Of a stretch of DNA of 64,000 nt, positions 40,602-50,200 are shown piece after piece. Position 1 is the first letter of the stretch. The number at the start of each line of letters is the position of its first letter. The stretch is from NCBI RefSeq assembly GCF_047237965.1, contig NZ_JBDFLX010000005.1:1-64000 (forward strand), given 5' to 3'. The notes below the pieces were generated by a model. It ran no database searches and was not told the origin of the DNA. It was given only the letters and a program-made list of their open reading frames with translations. The translations under genes and the position numbers were made by a program. This DNA is from Noviherbaspirillum_A sp047237965. Lineage in GTDB: Bacteria; Pseudomonadota; Gammaproteobacteria; Burkholderiales; Burkholderiaceae_D.

Positions 40602-41120
40602 ATGAGCGCACCACACGACACCCACGCCCCGGCGGACGGGAACGACACCGCCATTACCCGCCGCACGGCCGAGATCGCCGTCGGCATCCTGATCGCCGTG
40701 ATGGCGGCGGTCGTCATCGTCAGCAATTACCAGCTCGGCGCCGGCTGGGCCAGCGACGGCCCCGAGGCCGGCTACTTCCCGCTGCGCATGGGCGTCATCA
40801 TCTTCCTTGGCAGCCTGTTCGTGATCTTCCAGGCATGGAAGAAGAAGGACAGCGAGCCCTTCGTCGAAAAGGCGCAGCTGCGCCTGGTGGCAACGGTGCT
40901 GCTGCCGCTGATTGCCTATGTGACCGTGCTGCAGCTGACCGGCATCTACGTGGCCTCGGCCATCTTCATCGCTGCCTTCATGCGCTTCGTCGGCAAGTTC
41001 GGCTGGCTCAAGTCGGCGCTGGTGGGCCTGGGCATCAGCGGCGCGCTGTTCTGGATCTTTGAAATCATGTTCCAGGTGCCCCTGCCCAAGGGTCCGCTGG
41101 AAGCGCTGTTTGGCTACTGA
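40602..41120 (+). CDS. tctB: TTT transporter small membrane subunit TctB, system 2
   Basis: A 172-residue protein with four predicted membrane helices. WASDGPEAGYFPLRMGVIIFLGSLFVIFQAW and the C-terminal EIMFQVPLPKGPLEALFGY are the TctB signatures and match the system-1 copy. A hydrophilic N-terminal extension of about 20 residues (HDTHAPADGNDTAITRR) is particular to this copy. It ends 11 bp before tctA. Confidence 0.9.
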   Translation: MSAPHDTHAPADGNDTAITRRTAEIAVGILIAVMAAVVIVSNYQLGAGWASDGPEAGYFPLRMGVIIFLGSLFVIFQAWKKKDSEPFVEKAQLRLVATVLLPLIAYVTVLQLTGIYVASAIFIAAFMRFVGKFGWLKSALVGLGISGALFWIFEIMFQVPLPKGPLEALFGY

Positions 41121-41131
41121 CAGGAGTTGCG

Positions 41132-42631
41132 ATGGAAGACTTATCCCTGCTGATGAACGGCTTTGCCACGGTGCTGTCGTGGCAGAACATCGGCCTGATG
41201 GCCATCGGCATCCTGCTCGGCATCGTGGTCGGCGTGCTGCCCGGACTGGGCGGCCCCAACGGCGTGGCGATCCTGCTGCCATTGACGTTCACGATGAACC
41301 CGACCTCGGCCATCATCCTGCTGTCCTGCATCTACTGGGGCGCGCTGTTCGGCGGCGCGATCACCTCGGTGCTGTTCAACATTCCCGGTGAAGCCTGGTC
41401 GGTGGCGACCACTTTCGACGGCTATCCGATGGCCCAGCGCGGGCAGGCCGGCGAGGCGCTGACCAGCGCCTTCACCGGCTCCTTCATCGGCGCGCTGGTG
41501 GGCGTGCTGATGATCACCTTCCTTGCGCCGCTGGTGGCCAAGTTCGCGCTGCGCTTCGGTCCGCCCGAATTCTTCGCGGTGTACTTCCTGACCTTCTGCA
41601 GCTTCGTCGGCATGGGCAAGGAGCCCAAGGCCAAGATCGTGATCTCGATGTGCATCGGCTTCGTGCTGGCGGCGGTCGGCATGGACACCATTTCCGGCCA
41701 GCTGCGCATGACCTTCGGCCTGCCGGTGCTGCTGCGCGGCTTCGACTTCCTGGTGGCCGTGATCGGCCTGTTCGGCATCAGCGAGATCCTGATGACGATG
41801 GAGGAAGGCCTGGCCTTCAAGGGCAAGCATGCGGCAATTGACTTGAAGGTGGTGCTGAAGACCTGGGCCGGCATGCCGCGCTTCTTCATGACGCTGCTGC
41901 GTTCCTCGGCCATCGGCTGCTGGCTGGGCATCACGCCCGGCGGCGCCACCGCCGCGTCCTTCATGGGCTATGGCGTGGCCAAGAAGTTTTCCCGCAACCC
42001 GGAAACCTTCGGCAAGGGCAACGTGGAAGGCGTGCTGGCGCCCGAGACCGCGGCCCACGCGGCCGGCACCAGCGCGCTGCTGCCGATGCTGGCGCTGGGC
42101 ATTCCCGGCTCGGCCACCGCTGCCGTGCTGCTGGGCGGGCTGATGATCTGGGGCCTGCAGCCGGGGCCGCTGCTGTTCGTCGAGCAGAAGGACTTCGTCT
42201 GGGGCCTGATCGCCAGCATGTACCTGGGCAACCTGGCCGGGCTGATCATCGTGCTGGCGTCGGTGCCGCTGTTCGCCGCCATCCTGCGCATTCCGTTCTC
42301 CATCATCGCGCCGGCCATCCTGGTGATCTGCGCCATCGGCGCCTTCACGGTGCACAACGCCCAGTTCGACATCTGGCTGATGCTGATCTTCGGCATCATC
42401 GGCTATGTGTTCAAGAAGCTCGACTATCCGCTGGCGCCGCTGGTGCTGGCCCTGGTGCTGGGCGACCGTGCTGAGGATGCGTTCCGCCAGAGCATGCTGG
42501 CGTCCAAGGGCGGTCTGGGGATCTTCTGGAACAACGGCCTGGTGGGCACCATCATGACGCTGGCGGTGGTCGGCCTGGTCTGGTCGGTGATTGGCGGCCT
42601 GCGGGAACGCTACCGTCCGCGCGCTGCCTGA
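41132..42631 (+). CDS. tctA: TTT transporter large membrane subunit TctA, system 2
   Basis: A 499-residue protein with about 12 membrane helices. GIVVGVLPGLGGPNG, YWGALFGGAITSVLFNIPGE, IGCWLGITPGGATAASFMGYG and PMLALGIPGSATAAVLLGGL are the TctA hallmarks. It is closely similar to the TctA at 33.7 kb over its whole length, including the C-terminal GYVFKKLDYPLAPLVLA. ATG 41132 follows CAGGAG. It is the last gene of the operon and is followed by a terminator. Confidence 0.95.
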   Translation: MEDLSLLMNGFATVLSWQNIGLMAIGILLGIVVGVLPGLGGPNGVAILLPLTFTMNPTSAIILLSCIYWGALFGGAITSVLFNIPGEAWSVATTFDGYPMAQRGQAGEALTSAFTGSFIGALVGVLMITFLAPLVAKFALRFGPPEFFAVYFLTFCSFVGMGKEPKAKIVISMCIGFVLAAVGMDTISGQLRMTFGLPVLLRGFDFLVAVIGLFGISEILMTMEEGLAFKGKHAAIDLKVVLKTWAGMPRFFMTLLRSSAIGCWLGITPGGATAASFMGYGVAKKFSRNPETFGKGNVEGVLAPETAAHAAGTSALLPMLALGIPGSATAAVLLGGLMIWGLQPGPLLFVEQKDFVWGLIASMYLGNLAGLIIVLASVPLFAAILRIPFSIIAPAILVICAIGAFTVHNAQFDIWLMLIFGIIGYVFKKLDYPLAPLVLALVLGDRAEDAFRQSMLASKGGLGIFWNNGLVGTIMTLAVVGLVWSVIGGLRERYRPRAA

Positions 42632-42651
42632 GGCAGGCGGCAGACCCTGAG

Positions 42652-42677
42652 ACGGCGCCTGCGGGCGCCGTTTCTTC
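42652..42677 (+). terminator. terminator of TTT operon 2
   Basis: The stem ACGGCGCC (42652-42659) / GGCGCCGT (42664-42671) with a 4-nt loop is followed by TTCTTC. Confidence 0.75.
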
Positions 42678-42821
42678 ATCTGGGCTTTTGCGGTTTAGCC
42701 GGCATCGGGCGGCTTGGCGGGATTGGCATTGAAGGAGCGTGCGGGAATTTGTCGAGATTGTTGTTCCGGTCCAGGCGGATGCGGGATATGGGATGGGGTT
42801 GGGAGCGGTGGAACGCCGTTG

Positions 42822-42918
42822 CAGTTGCAGTTGCCGTTGCAGCTAAAGCACGCGCAGCGACAGTTGCTGTTGCCGTTGCAGCTGCAGTTGTTTTTGAAGT
42901 TGTTGTTGCAGTTGCCTT
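42822..42918. repeat. GTTGCN-rich hexamer-like repeat
   Basis: Degenerate GTTGCAG/GTTGCCG/GTTGTT units stand just left of the large inverted repeat. They mirror, on the other strand, the GCAACGGC tract to its right. No gene is seen between 42678 and 43766. Confidence 0.6.
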
Positions 42919-42919
42919 T

Positions 42920-43540
42920 AAGTCCCGTTGAGCGCGCCGTGACGTCGGTGCATGGAGCGGGAAAAGGTGCGGCGTCTGTCTGAGCCAAGCGTAGCTTGGC
43001 GAGTTTAGCCGCGCCCCGCTCCATGCATCGACGGCACGGGGACCCCGCGCAGCGGGGCGCGATCACCGGGTCGCCTTTTCTTGCCTACTTCTTTTGGCGA
43101 AGCAAAAGAAGTAGGTCGCCCGCCGGGGCGAACTCCCGGCCTGGTCATGACGATAGTGCTTTCGCGTTGTTTCACCCGCCGTAAAAACGTCACTGCGAAG
43201 CAGCAGTTGCTTTTGAAGTTTGAAGTTTGAAGTTTGCCGAAAAACGTCAAAAGCAAAGACGACAGTGCTGCCTGTGCCTTGCCGGGTGACGCAAGGCGGC
43301 TGCACTGCCGTGGAGACAAGCCGGGAATCCGTCCCGGCGGCCGGGTCACTTTTTTTGCTTCGCCAAAAAAAGTAACCAAAAAAAGGCGACCCGGTGATCG
43401 CGCCCCGCTGCGCGGGGTTCCCGTGTCAGCGGTACCCGGAGCGGGGCGCGGCTAAACTCGCCAAGCTGCGCTTGGCTCAGACAGACGCCGCACCTTTTCC
43501 CGCTCCGGGCACCGCTGACACGGCGCGCTCAACGGGACTT
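42920..43540. repeat. large inverted repeat, arms about 220 bp
   Basis: The left arm 42920-43139 and right arm 43321-43540 are reverse complements over nearly their full length. For example AAGTCCCGTTGAGCGCGCCG opens one and, inverted, closes the other. Both contain GTGCGGCGTCTGTCTGAGCC, CTTGGCGAGTTTAGCCGCGC and GCGCGATCACCGGGTCGCC. Each arm itself holds smaller hairpins (GGAGCGGG...CCCGCTCC and CCCCGCGCAGCGGGG). The 181-bp middle has three GAAGTTT units. Similar intergenic sequences are common in beta- and gammaproteobacteria; short frames through it are not genes. Confidence 0.8.
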
Positions 43541-43552
43541 CACTGCAACTGC

Positions 43553-43750
<198 letters not shown>

Positions 43751-43766
43751 TTTGTATCCAGCCCGG

Positions 43767-44741
43767 TCAGGCTGCAGTGACGGCGTCGACCACAGCCGCC
43801 GACACCAGCGGCGCGGGCTGGTCCGCGGGCCGCATGCGCATCTGCGGATGGTTGGCGAACAGGTCCGACACCCACTCCACGAACACCCGTACCTTGGCCG
43901 ACAGGTGCCGGTTCTGCGGATAGACGATATGCACCGGCAGCGGCTCGCTGGTCCAGTCGGGCAGTAGCTGCACCATGCGCCCGGCGGCGACATGCTGCAG
44001 CAGCAGGTAATCGGTCATCTGGACCACGCCCAGGCCAGCCAGCCCGGCCTGCACATAGGCGTTCGAGTCGTTCAGCGCTACCACGCCGCGCATGGCGATG
44101 TCGATGCGCTCCTCGCCGCGCCGGAAGTCCCAGTCGTAGGTCTTGCCGGTTTTGGCCGAGAAGTAATTCACGCAGCGATGGCGTTCGAGGTCGCGCGGAT
44201 GCTCGGGCACGCCGTAGCGTTCGAGATAGGCCGGCGAGGCGGCCGTCACGAAGTTGATCACGCCGACGCGGCGCGCGATCAGGTTGACGTCGCCCAGCTC
44301 GCCGCCGCGGATCGCGCAGTCCACGCCTTCCTCGACCAGGTCGACCGGGCGGTCCGTGCTGCCCAGTTCCATCATGATGTCGGGATAGCGCTCGAAGAAG
44401 GCGGGCAGGGCCGGGATCAGCACTTCGCTGGCCAGGCCGGTTGCCATGTCCACCCGCAGCCGCCCGCTCGGCGACACGCGGGACCGCGACAGCGATTCGT
44501 CGGCATCCCGCACGTCGGACAGGATGCGCACGCAGCGCTCGTAATAGGCGGCGCCGTCGGTCGTCACCGTGACCAGGCGGGTGGTCCGGTGCAGCAGCTT
44601 GGCCGATAGCGACGCCTCCAGCGCCTGCACCAGGGTGGAAACCGTGGCCTTGGGCAGTTGCAGTATGTCTGCCGCCCGCGTGAAGCTGCCGGTGTCGACC
44701 ACCTGGACGAACACTTCCATGGCCTGGAACTTGTTGTTCAT
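43767..44741 (-). CDS. ceoR: LysR-family regulator of the RND efflux operon (CeoR/BpeT-like)
   Basis: A 324-residue protein. The N-terminal HTH (AMEVFVQVVDTGSFTRAADILQLPKATVSTLVQALEASLSAKLLHRTTRLVTVT) and a substrate domain beginning SGRLRVDMATGLASEVLIPALPAFFERYPDIMMELG are typical. It diverges from an llpE-like gene and an RND pump, the same order as ceoR-llpE-ceoAB-opcM and bpeT-llpE-bpeEF-oprC in Burkholderia. There the LysR protein activates the pump in response to compounds such as salicylate. The symbol is given by synteny and family; specificity here is not proven. Confidence 0.82.
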   Translation of the reverse strand: MNNKFQAMEVFVQVVDTGSFTRAADILQLPKATVSTLVQALEASLSAKLLHRTTRLVTVTTDGAAYYERCVRILSDVRDADESLSRSRVSPSGRLRVDMATGLASEVLIPALPAFFERYPDIMMELGSTDRPVDLVEEGVDCAIRGGELGDVNLIARRVGVINFVTAASPAYLERYGVPEHPRDLERHRCVNYFSAKTGKTYDWDFRRGEERIDIAMRGVVALNDSNAYVQAGLAGLGVVQMTDYLLLQHVAAGRMVQLLPDWTSEPLPVHIVYPQNRHLSAKVRVFVEWVSDLFANHPQMRMRPADQPAPLVSAAVVDAVTAA

Positions 44742-44772
44742 GATCTCGATTGTTCAATCTGCTGAATAATGG

Positions 44773-44790
44773 ATTCGCAATTACGCGATT
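44773..44790. promoter_or_regulatory. possible LysR-type binding site
   Basis: ATTCGC (44773-44778) and GCGATT (44785-44790) form an imperfect inverted repeat with the spacing common for LysR (T-N11-A-like) sites. It lies in the 126-bp region between the divergent ceoR-like gene and the efflux operon. A weak -10 (TATATT, 44812-44817) follows in the direction of the pump. Confidence 0.35.
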
Positions 44791-44867
44791 TATTAAATTC
44801 TAGTCGATGTCTATATTGTCGGCACGGCAGGTTTGTTCGATAGCCGGGACGGAAACAGGGGTGAGCC

Positions 44868-44954
44868 ATGACATATCGCGACAGGATTCTTGCAGGCCGT
44901 GCGCCTGCGCTGGGCACGGCCCCGGTGCGCGCCGCTGGCGGGTGGATGCGATGA
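44868..44954 (+). CDS. 28-residue leader ORF overlapping llpE
   Basis: ATG 44868 has a strong ribosome binding site (AGGGG, 44857-44861). The frame reads MTYRDRILAGRAPALGTAPV..., ends at TGA 44952-44954, and overlaps the ATG of the llpE-like gene as ATGA. This could couple translation of the first operon gene to the leader. No similarity is recognised and it may be non-functional. Confidence 0.4.
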   Translation: MTYRDRILAGRAPALGTAPVRAAGGWMR

Positions 44955-45829
44955 GCACGGCTGGCGTGGACGCGAAACAGGCCAGAGCGGCCGGCGACGG
45001 CGAGCATGAACTCGAGTCGCGCGAACTGGAAGTCGCGGGTTTCGAAGGCCCGCTCGCGGGGCGCCTGTACCGGGCCGTCGTCGATGGCAGGCGCGACCTC
45101 TTGATCGTGTTCTTCCACGGCGGCGGCTTCGTCGATGGCGACCTGGACGAAGCCGATGGCTTCCTGCGCAGCCTGGCCATTGCCAGCGGCTATCCCGTGG
45201 TGCTGTCGTCTACCTACACGCTGGCGCCGGTCAAGCCTTTCCCGGCGGCAGTCGAGGATGCGCATGCGGTGCTGGCCTGGGCAAGCAGGAACAAGGCCAA
45301 GCTGGGCTGGACCGGCAAGCGCATGCTGGTGGCGGGCATCGAGGCCGGCGGCAACATCGCCGCCGTGGCCGCCATGATGGCGCGCGACCGCGGCGCGCCG
45401 CGCCTGGCTGGCCAGATCCTGATCATGCCTATGCTCGATCCCGGCCTGTCCACCTGCTCGATGCGTGAATTGCCCAGTTGCCCGGACAAGGCCAGGCTGG
45501 CCGACGAATGCGCCGCCGCCTATCGCGGCTACCTGCCGCATGCGGCCGACCGCAGCCATCCGTACGCCTCGCCGCTGCAGTCGAGCCGGCTGAAGAACCT
45601 GCCGCCGGCGCTGATCCTGTCGACCGATGACGATCCGCTGCGCGACGAGGCCGAGGCGTATGCCGCCAGGCTGATCGCCGCCGGTGTCCCGACCACAGTG
45701 CGGCGGCTGGCGGCGGCCCAGCTGCAGGAGCCGAATGCCCGCAATGAGTGCGCCTGCACCGGCCATGCGCTGTACGAGATTGCCAATTTCATCGCCGGCC
45801 TCGACGGCCAGCCGCCGCCGGGCCGCTGA
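44951..45829 (+). CDS. llpE: LlpE-like alpha/beta hydrolase with altered nucleophile
   Basis: A 292-residue protein. The fold and the oxyanion motif HGGG (residues 56-59) are those of the hormone-sensitive-lipase family, but the nucleophile elbow, normally G-D-S-A-G-G-N, reads G-I-E-A-G-G-N: Glu131 stands where Ser is expected. Later DDDPLRDEAEAYAARL and CTGHALYEIANFI keep the Asp and His positions. The protein may therefore lack esterase activity or act differently. By position it matches LlpE of the Burkholderia ceo/bpe efflux operons. ATG 44951 overlaps the short leader; the frame upstream from 44807 has no ribosome binding site. Confidence 0.82.
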   Translation: MSTAGVDAKQARAAGDGEHELESRELEVAGFEGPLAGRLYRAVVDGRRDLLIVFFHGGGFVDGDLDEADGFLRSLAIASGYPVVLSSTYTLAPVKPFPAAVEDAHAVLAWASRNKAKLGWTGKRMLVAGIEAGGNIAAVAAMMARDRGAPRLAGQILIMPMLDPGLSTCSMRELPSCPDKARLADECAAAYRGYLPHAADRSHPYASPLQSSRLKNLPPALILSTDDDPLRDEAEAYAARLIAAGVPTTVRRLAAAQLQEPNARNECACTGHALYEIANFIAGLDGQPPPGR

Positions 45830-46000
45830 AACGCCCCTGCGCCATTAAACGCTTACGAAGGAAGAGGACGTGCCGGCCGGCACGGAGGACCCGCTTTTCC
45901 CGAAGAACCGGGACGCGCCGCCTGCGCGCCACCATCAGCGACAGCAATGCGCCGAATCACCGAATCACCGAATGAATTTGTCAGAACACGGAGAACCTGC

Positions 46001-47203
46001 ATGAACATCCTCACCACACTAAAGACGAGAGCCCGGCCGCTGGTGCTTGCGCTTGGCGCGGCCGCATTGGCATCGACCCTCGCCAGCTGCTCGGACGCCA
46101 CCGGCAAGGCCGCTACCACACAGCAGGCGCCAGCCGCCACGCCGGTGTCGGCCAGCGCCGTGCTTGAGCAGCAGATCAGCGAGACGCAGGAGTTTTCCGG
46201 CCGCCTCGAGGCCATCGAGCGCGTCGAGATCCGGCCGCGGGTATCGGGCTTCATCACCGCCGTCAATTTCAAGCCCGGCAGCGAAGTGAAGAAGGGCGAC
46301 GTGCTGTTCGTGATCGACCCGCGGCCCTACCAGGCCGAAGCCGACCGCGCCGAGGCGGCGGCCAGATCCGCCCGCGCCAAGGCGGACCTGGCGCGCCTGG
46401 AACTGGCCCGCGCCGAGCGCCTGCTGAGCGACCGCGCCATCGCCCAGCGCGAATACGACGAGCGCGCCTCGGGCCAGAAGGAACTGGACGCCAACGCGCG
46501 CGCCGCCCAGGCCCAGTACGAAGCGGCCAGGCTGAACCTGGCCTACACCCGGATTGCCTCGCCGATCGACGGCCGGGTGTCGAAGGCCGAGATCACGCTG
46601 GGCAACCTGGTCGATGCGTCCGCCGTGCTGACGTCGGTGGTGTCGCTGGATCGCATCTATGCCAGCTTCAGCGGCGACGAATCGACCTACCTGCGCGTCG
46701 GCCCGCAGAGCCACAAGGGCCAGCCGGTGGCCGTGAAGATCGGCCTGGCCAACGAGGAAGGCTTCCCGCACGAGGGTAGGCTGGAATTCGTCGACAACCA
46801 GCTCGATACGCAGACCGGCTCGGTGCGCATGCGCGCCGCCTTCGAGAACCGCGACCGCGTACTGGTGCCGGGCCTGTTTGCACGCGTGCAGCTCGGCGGC
46901 GGCACGGCGATGACGAACGCCATCCTGATCGACGAGCGCGCCGTGAACACCGACCAGAATCGCAAGTTCGTCTTCGTGGTCGACAAGGACAACAAGGCCG
47001 AGTACAGGCCCGTGAAGCTCGGTCCGGCCATCGACGGCCTGCGGGTGGTGAAGGAAGGCCTCGCCACCGGCGACAGGATCGTTGTCAACGGCCTGCAGCG
47101 GGTGCGCCCGGGCGCGCCGCTGGCGCCGGAGATGGTCCCGATGGATGGCGAGCACAAGAAGGAAGTCGCCATGGCCGGCACGGTTGCCGGCACGAAGGAG
47201 TAG
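46001..47203 (+). CDS. ceoA: RND efflux periplasmic adaptor lipoprotein (CeoA/BpeE-like)
   Basis: A 400-residue protein. Lipobox LAS-C30 anchors it to the inner membrane. The domains are in the usual order: lipoyl half (EIRPRVSGFITAVNFKPGSEVKKGDVLFVIDPRPYQAE), coiled-coil hairpin (about residues 105-175, AEAAARSARAKADLARLELARAERLL), second lipoyl half (NLAYTRIASPIDGRVSKAEIT), beta-barrel and membrane-proximal region ending in GLQRVRPGAPLAPEMV. It joins the RND pump to the outer-membrane channel. It is encoded 3 bp upstream of the pump gene. Confidence 0.92.
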   Translation: MNILTTLKTRARPLVLALGAAALASTLASCSDATGKAATTQQAPAATPVSASAVLEQQISETQEFSGRLEAIERVEIRPRVSGFITAVNFKPGSEVKKGDVLFVIDPRPYQAEADRAEAAARSARAKADLARLELARAERLLSDRAIAQREYDERASGQKELDANARAAQAQYEAARLNLAYTRIASPIDGRVSKAEITLGNLVDASAVLTSVVSLDRIYASFSGDESTYLRVGPQSHKGQPVAVKIGLANEEGFPHEGRLEFVDNQLDTQTGSVRMRAAFENRDRVLVPGLFARVQLGGGTAMTNAILIDERAVNTDQNRKFVFVVDKDNKAEYRPVKLGPAIDGLRVVKEGLATGDRIVVNGLQRVRPGAPLAPEMVPMDGEHKKEVAMAGTVAGTKE

Positions 47204-47206
47204 ACC

Positions 47207-50200
47207 ATGAATTTTTCACGCTTTTTTGTCGACAAGCCGATCTTCGCGGCGGTGCTTTCGGTGATCGTGTTCGTTGCGGGCCTGATCGCGATCTTCAGGC
47301 TGCCGGTTTCCGAATATCCGGACGTGGTGCCGCCGTCGGTGGTGGTGCGCGCCCAGTATCCCGGCGCCAATCCGAAAGTCATCGCCGAGACCGTCGCCGC
47401 GCCGCTCGAGGAGCAGATCAACGGCGTCGAGAACATGCTCTACATGTCCTCGCAAAATACGTCCGACGGCGCGCTGCAGCTGACCGTGACCTTTGCCATC
47501 GGCACCAATGTCGAGCAGGCCGAGACCCAGGTACAGAACCGCGTCCAGCGCGCATTGCCGCGCCTGCCGGAAGAGGTGCGCCAGATCGGCGTGACCACCG
47601 TGAAGAGCTCGCCCAACCTGACCATGGTGGTGCACCTGAACTCGCCGGACGGCCGCTATGACGACCTCTACCTGCGCAACTATGCGGTGCTCAATGTGAA
47701 GGACCAGCTGGCGCGCCTGCATGGCATGGGCGAAGTGCAGCTGTTCGGCTCGGGCGACTACGCGATGCGCATCTGGCTGGACCCGCAGAAGGTGGCGGCG
47801 CGCAATCTCACCGCCGGCGACGTGGTCGACGCCATCCGCGAGCAGAACGTGCAGGTGGCGGCCGGCGTGATCGGCCAGGGCCCGAGCAAGGGCGCCGAGT
47901 TCCAGCTGACCGTCAATACCCAGGGCCGCCTGCAGACCGTGGAGCAGTTCGGCGACATCGTCGTCAAGACCAATGCCGACGGCGCCACCACGCTGTTGAA
48001 GGACGTGGCGCGCCTGGAGATGGGCTCGAACTCCTATGCGCTGCGCTCGCTGCTGAACAACCGCTCGGCGGTGGCGATCCCGATCTTCGAGGCGCCCAAC
48101 GCCAACGCGCTGCAGCTCTCGACCGACGTGCGGGCCACGATGGAGCGGCTGTCCAAGGACTTCCCGGAGGGGGTTGAGTACAGCATCGTCTACGACCCCA
48201 CCCAGTTCGTGCGCGAGTCGATCGATTCCGTGATTCATACCCTGCTGGAAGCGGTGCTGCTGGTTGCGCTGGTGGTGATCGTGTTCCTGCAGACCTGGCG
48301 CGCTTCGGTGATTCCGCTGCTGGCGGTGCCGGTGTCCATCGTCGGCACCTTTGCGGTGATGCTGGGCCTGGGCTTCTCGATCAACACGCTGTCGCTGTTC
48401 GGCCTGGTGCTGGCGATCGGCATCGTGGTCGACGACGCCATCGTGGTGGTGGAAAACGTCGAGCGCAACATCGACAATGGCCTGTCGCCGCACGACGCCA
48501 CCATCCAGGCGATGAAGGAAGTATCGGGCCCGATCATTGCAATTGCGCTGGTATTGTGCGCCGTGTTCGTGCCGATCGCCTTCGTCTCCGGCCTGACCGG
48601 CCAGTTCTACCGCCAGTTCGCGCTGACCATTGCCATTTCCACCGTGATCTCGGCCTTCGTGTCGCTGACCCTGGCGCCGGCGCTGTCGGCCGTGCTGCTG
48701 CGCAGCCACGCTGCGCCCAAGGATGCATTGACGCGGGGCATGGACCGGGTGTTCGGCCGCTTCTTCGCCAGCTTCAACCGCTTCTTCGGCCGTTCGGCGC
48801 ATCGTTATGAAGGCGGCGTGAAGGGCGTGCTGCGCCACAAGGGCGCCTCGCTGGTGGTGTATGCGCTGCTGGGCGTGGCGGGCCTGTTCATGTTCAGGGC
48901 GGTGCCGCCGGGCTTCGTGCCGCAGCAGGACAAGCAGTACCTGATCGGCTTTGCTCAGCTGCCCGATGCGGCCTCGCTGGACCGCACCGACGCCGTAATC
49001 CGTCGCATGTCCGACATCGCCAAGGACATACCGGGGGTGGAGAACTCGATTTCTTTCCCTGGCCTGTCCATCAACGGCTTCACCAATGCGCCCAATGCCG
49101 GCATCGTGTTCGTTGGCCTCAAGCCCTTCGACCAGCGCAAGGACAAATCCATGACGGCCGAGGCCATCGCCGCCGAGGTCAACAAGCGCATGGGCGTGGT
49201 GCAGGACGCCTTCGTGATGGTGCTGCCGCCGCCGCCTGTCAATGGTCTCGGCACCACCGGCGGCTTCAAGCTGATGATCGAGGACCGCGGCAATGTCGGC
49301 TACGACGCGCTGTACAAGGCAGTGCAGGCGGTGCAGATGAAGGCCTGGCAGAACCCGAAGCTGGCCGGCGTGTTCTCCGGCTACCAGATCAACGTGCCGC
49401 AGCTGTTCGCGGATGTGGACCGGGTCAAGGCCAAGCAGCTGGGCGTGCCGCTGCAGGTCATCTACCAGACCCTGCAGATCAACCTCGGCTCGCTGTACGT
49501 GAACGACTTCAACCAGTTCGGCCGGACCTACCAGGTGCGGGTGCAGGCCGACGCCCAGTTCCGCTCGCAGCCGGCGCAGATGACGCAGCTGAAGGTGCGC
49601 AACAACAAGGGCGAGATGCTGCCGCTGTCCTCGCTGATGCAGGTGCGGGACACCTATGGCCCCGCCCGCGTGCAGCGCTATAACAACTACGTGTCGGCCG
49701 ACCTCAATGGCGGCCCGGCCCCCGGCGTGTCTTCGGGACAGGCGCAGGCCGAGATGGAGAAGATCCTGAAGGAGACGCTGCCCAAGGGCATCGCCTATGA
49801 ATGGACCGATCTGACCTACCAGGACATCCTGGCCGGCAACACCATGGTGATCGTGTTCCCGCTGTGCGTATTGCTGGTGTTCCTGGTGCTGGCCGCGCAG
49901 TACGAGAGCTGGACCCTGCCGCTGGCGGTGATCCTGATCGTGCCGATGTCGATACTCTGCGCGCTGATCGGGGTCAAGCTGACCGGTGGCGACAACAACA
50001 TCTTTACCCAGATCGCGCTGTTCGTGCTGGTGGGGCTGGCGTCGAAGAACGCGATCCTGATCGTGGAGTTCGCCCGCGAGCTCGAGGACCACGGCCGCAC
50101 CGTGGTGGAAGCGGCGCTGGAAGCCTGCCGCCTGCGCCTGCGGCCGATCCTGATGACCTCGATCGCTTTCATCATGGGCGTGCTGCCGCTGGTGTTCTCC

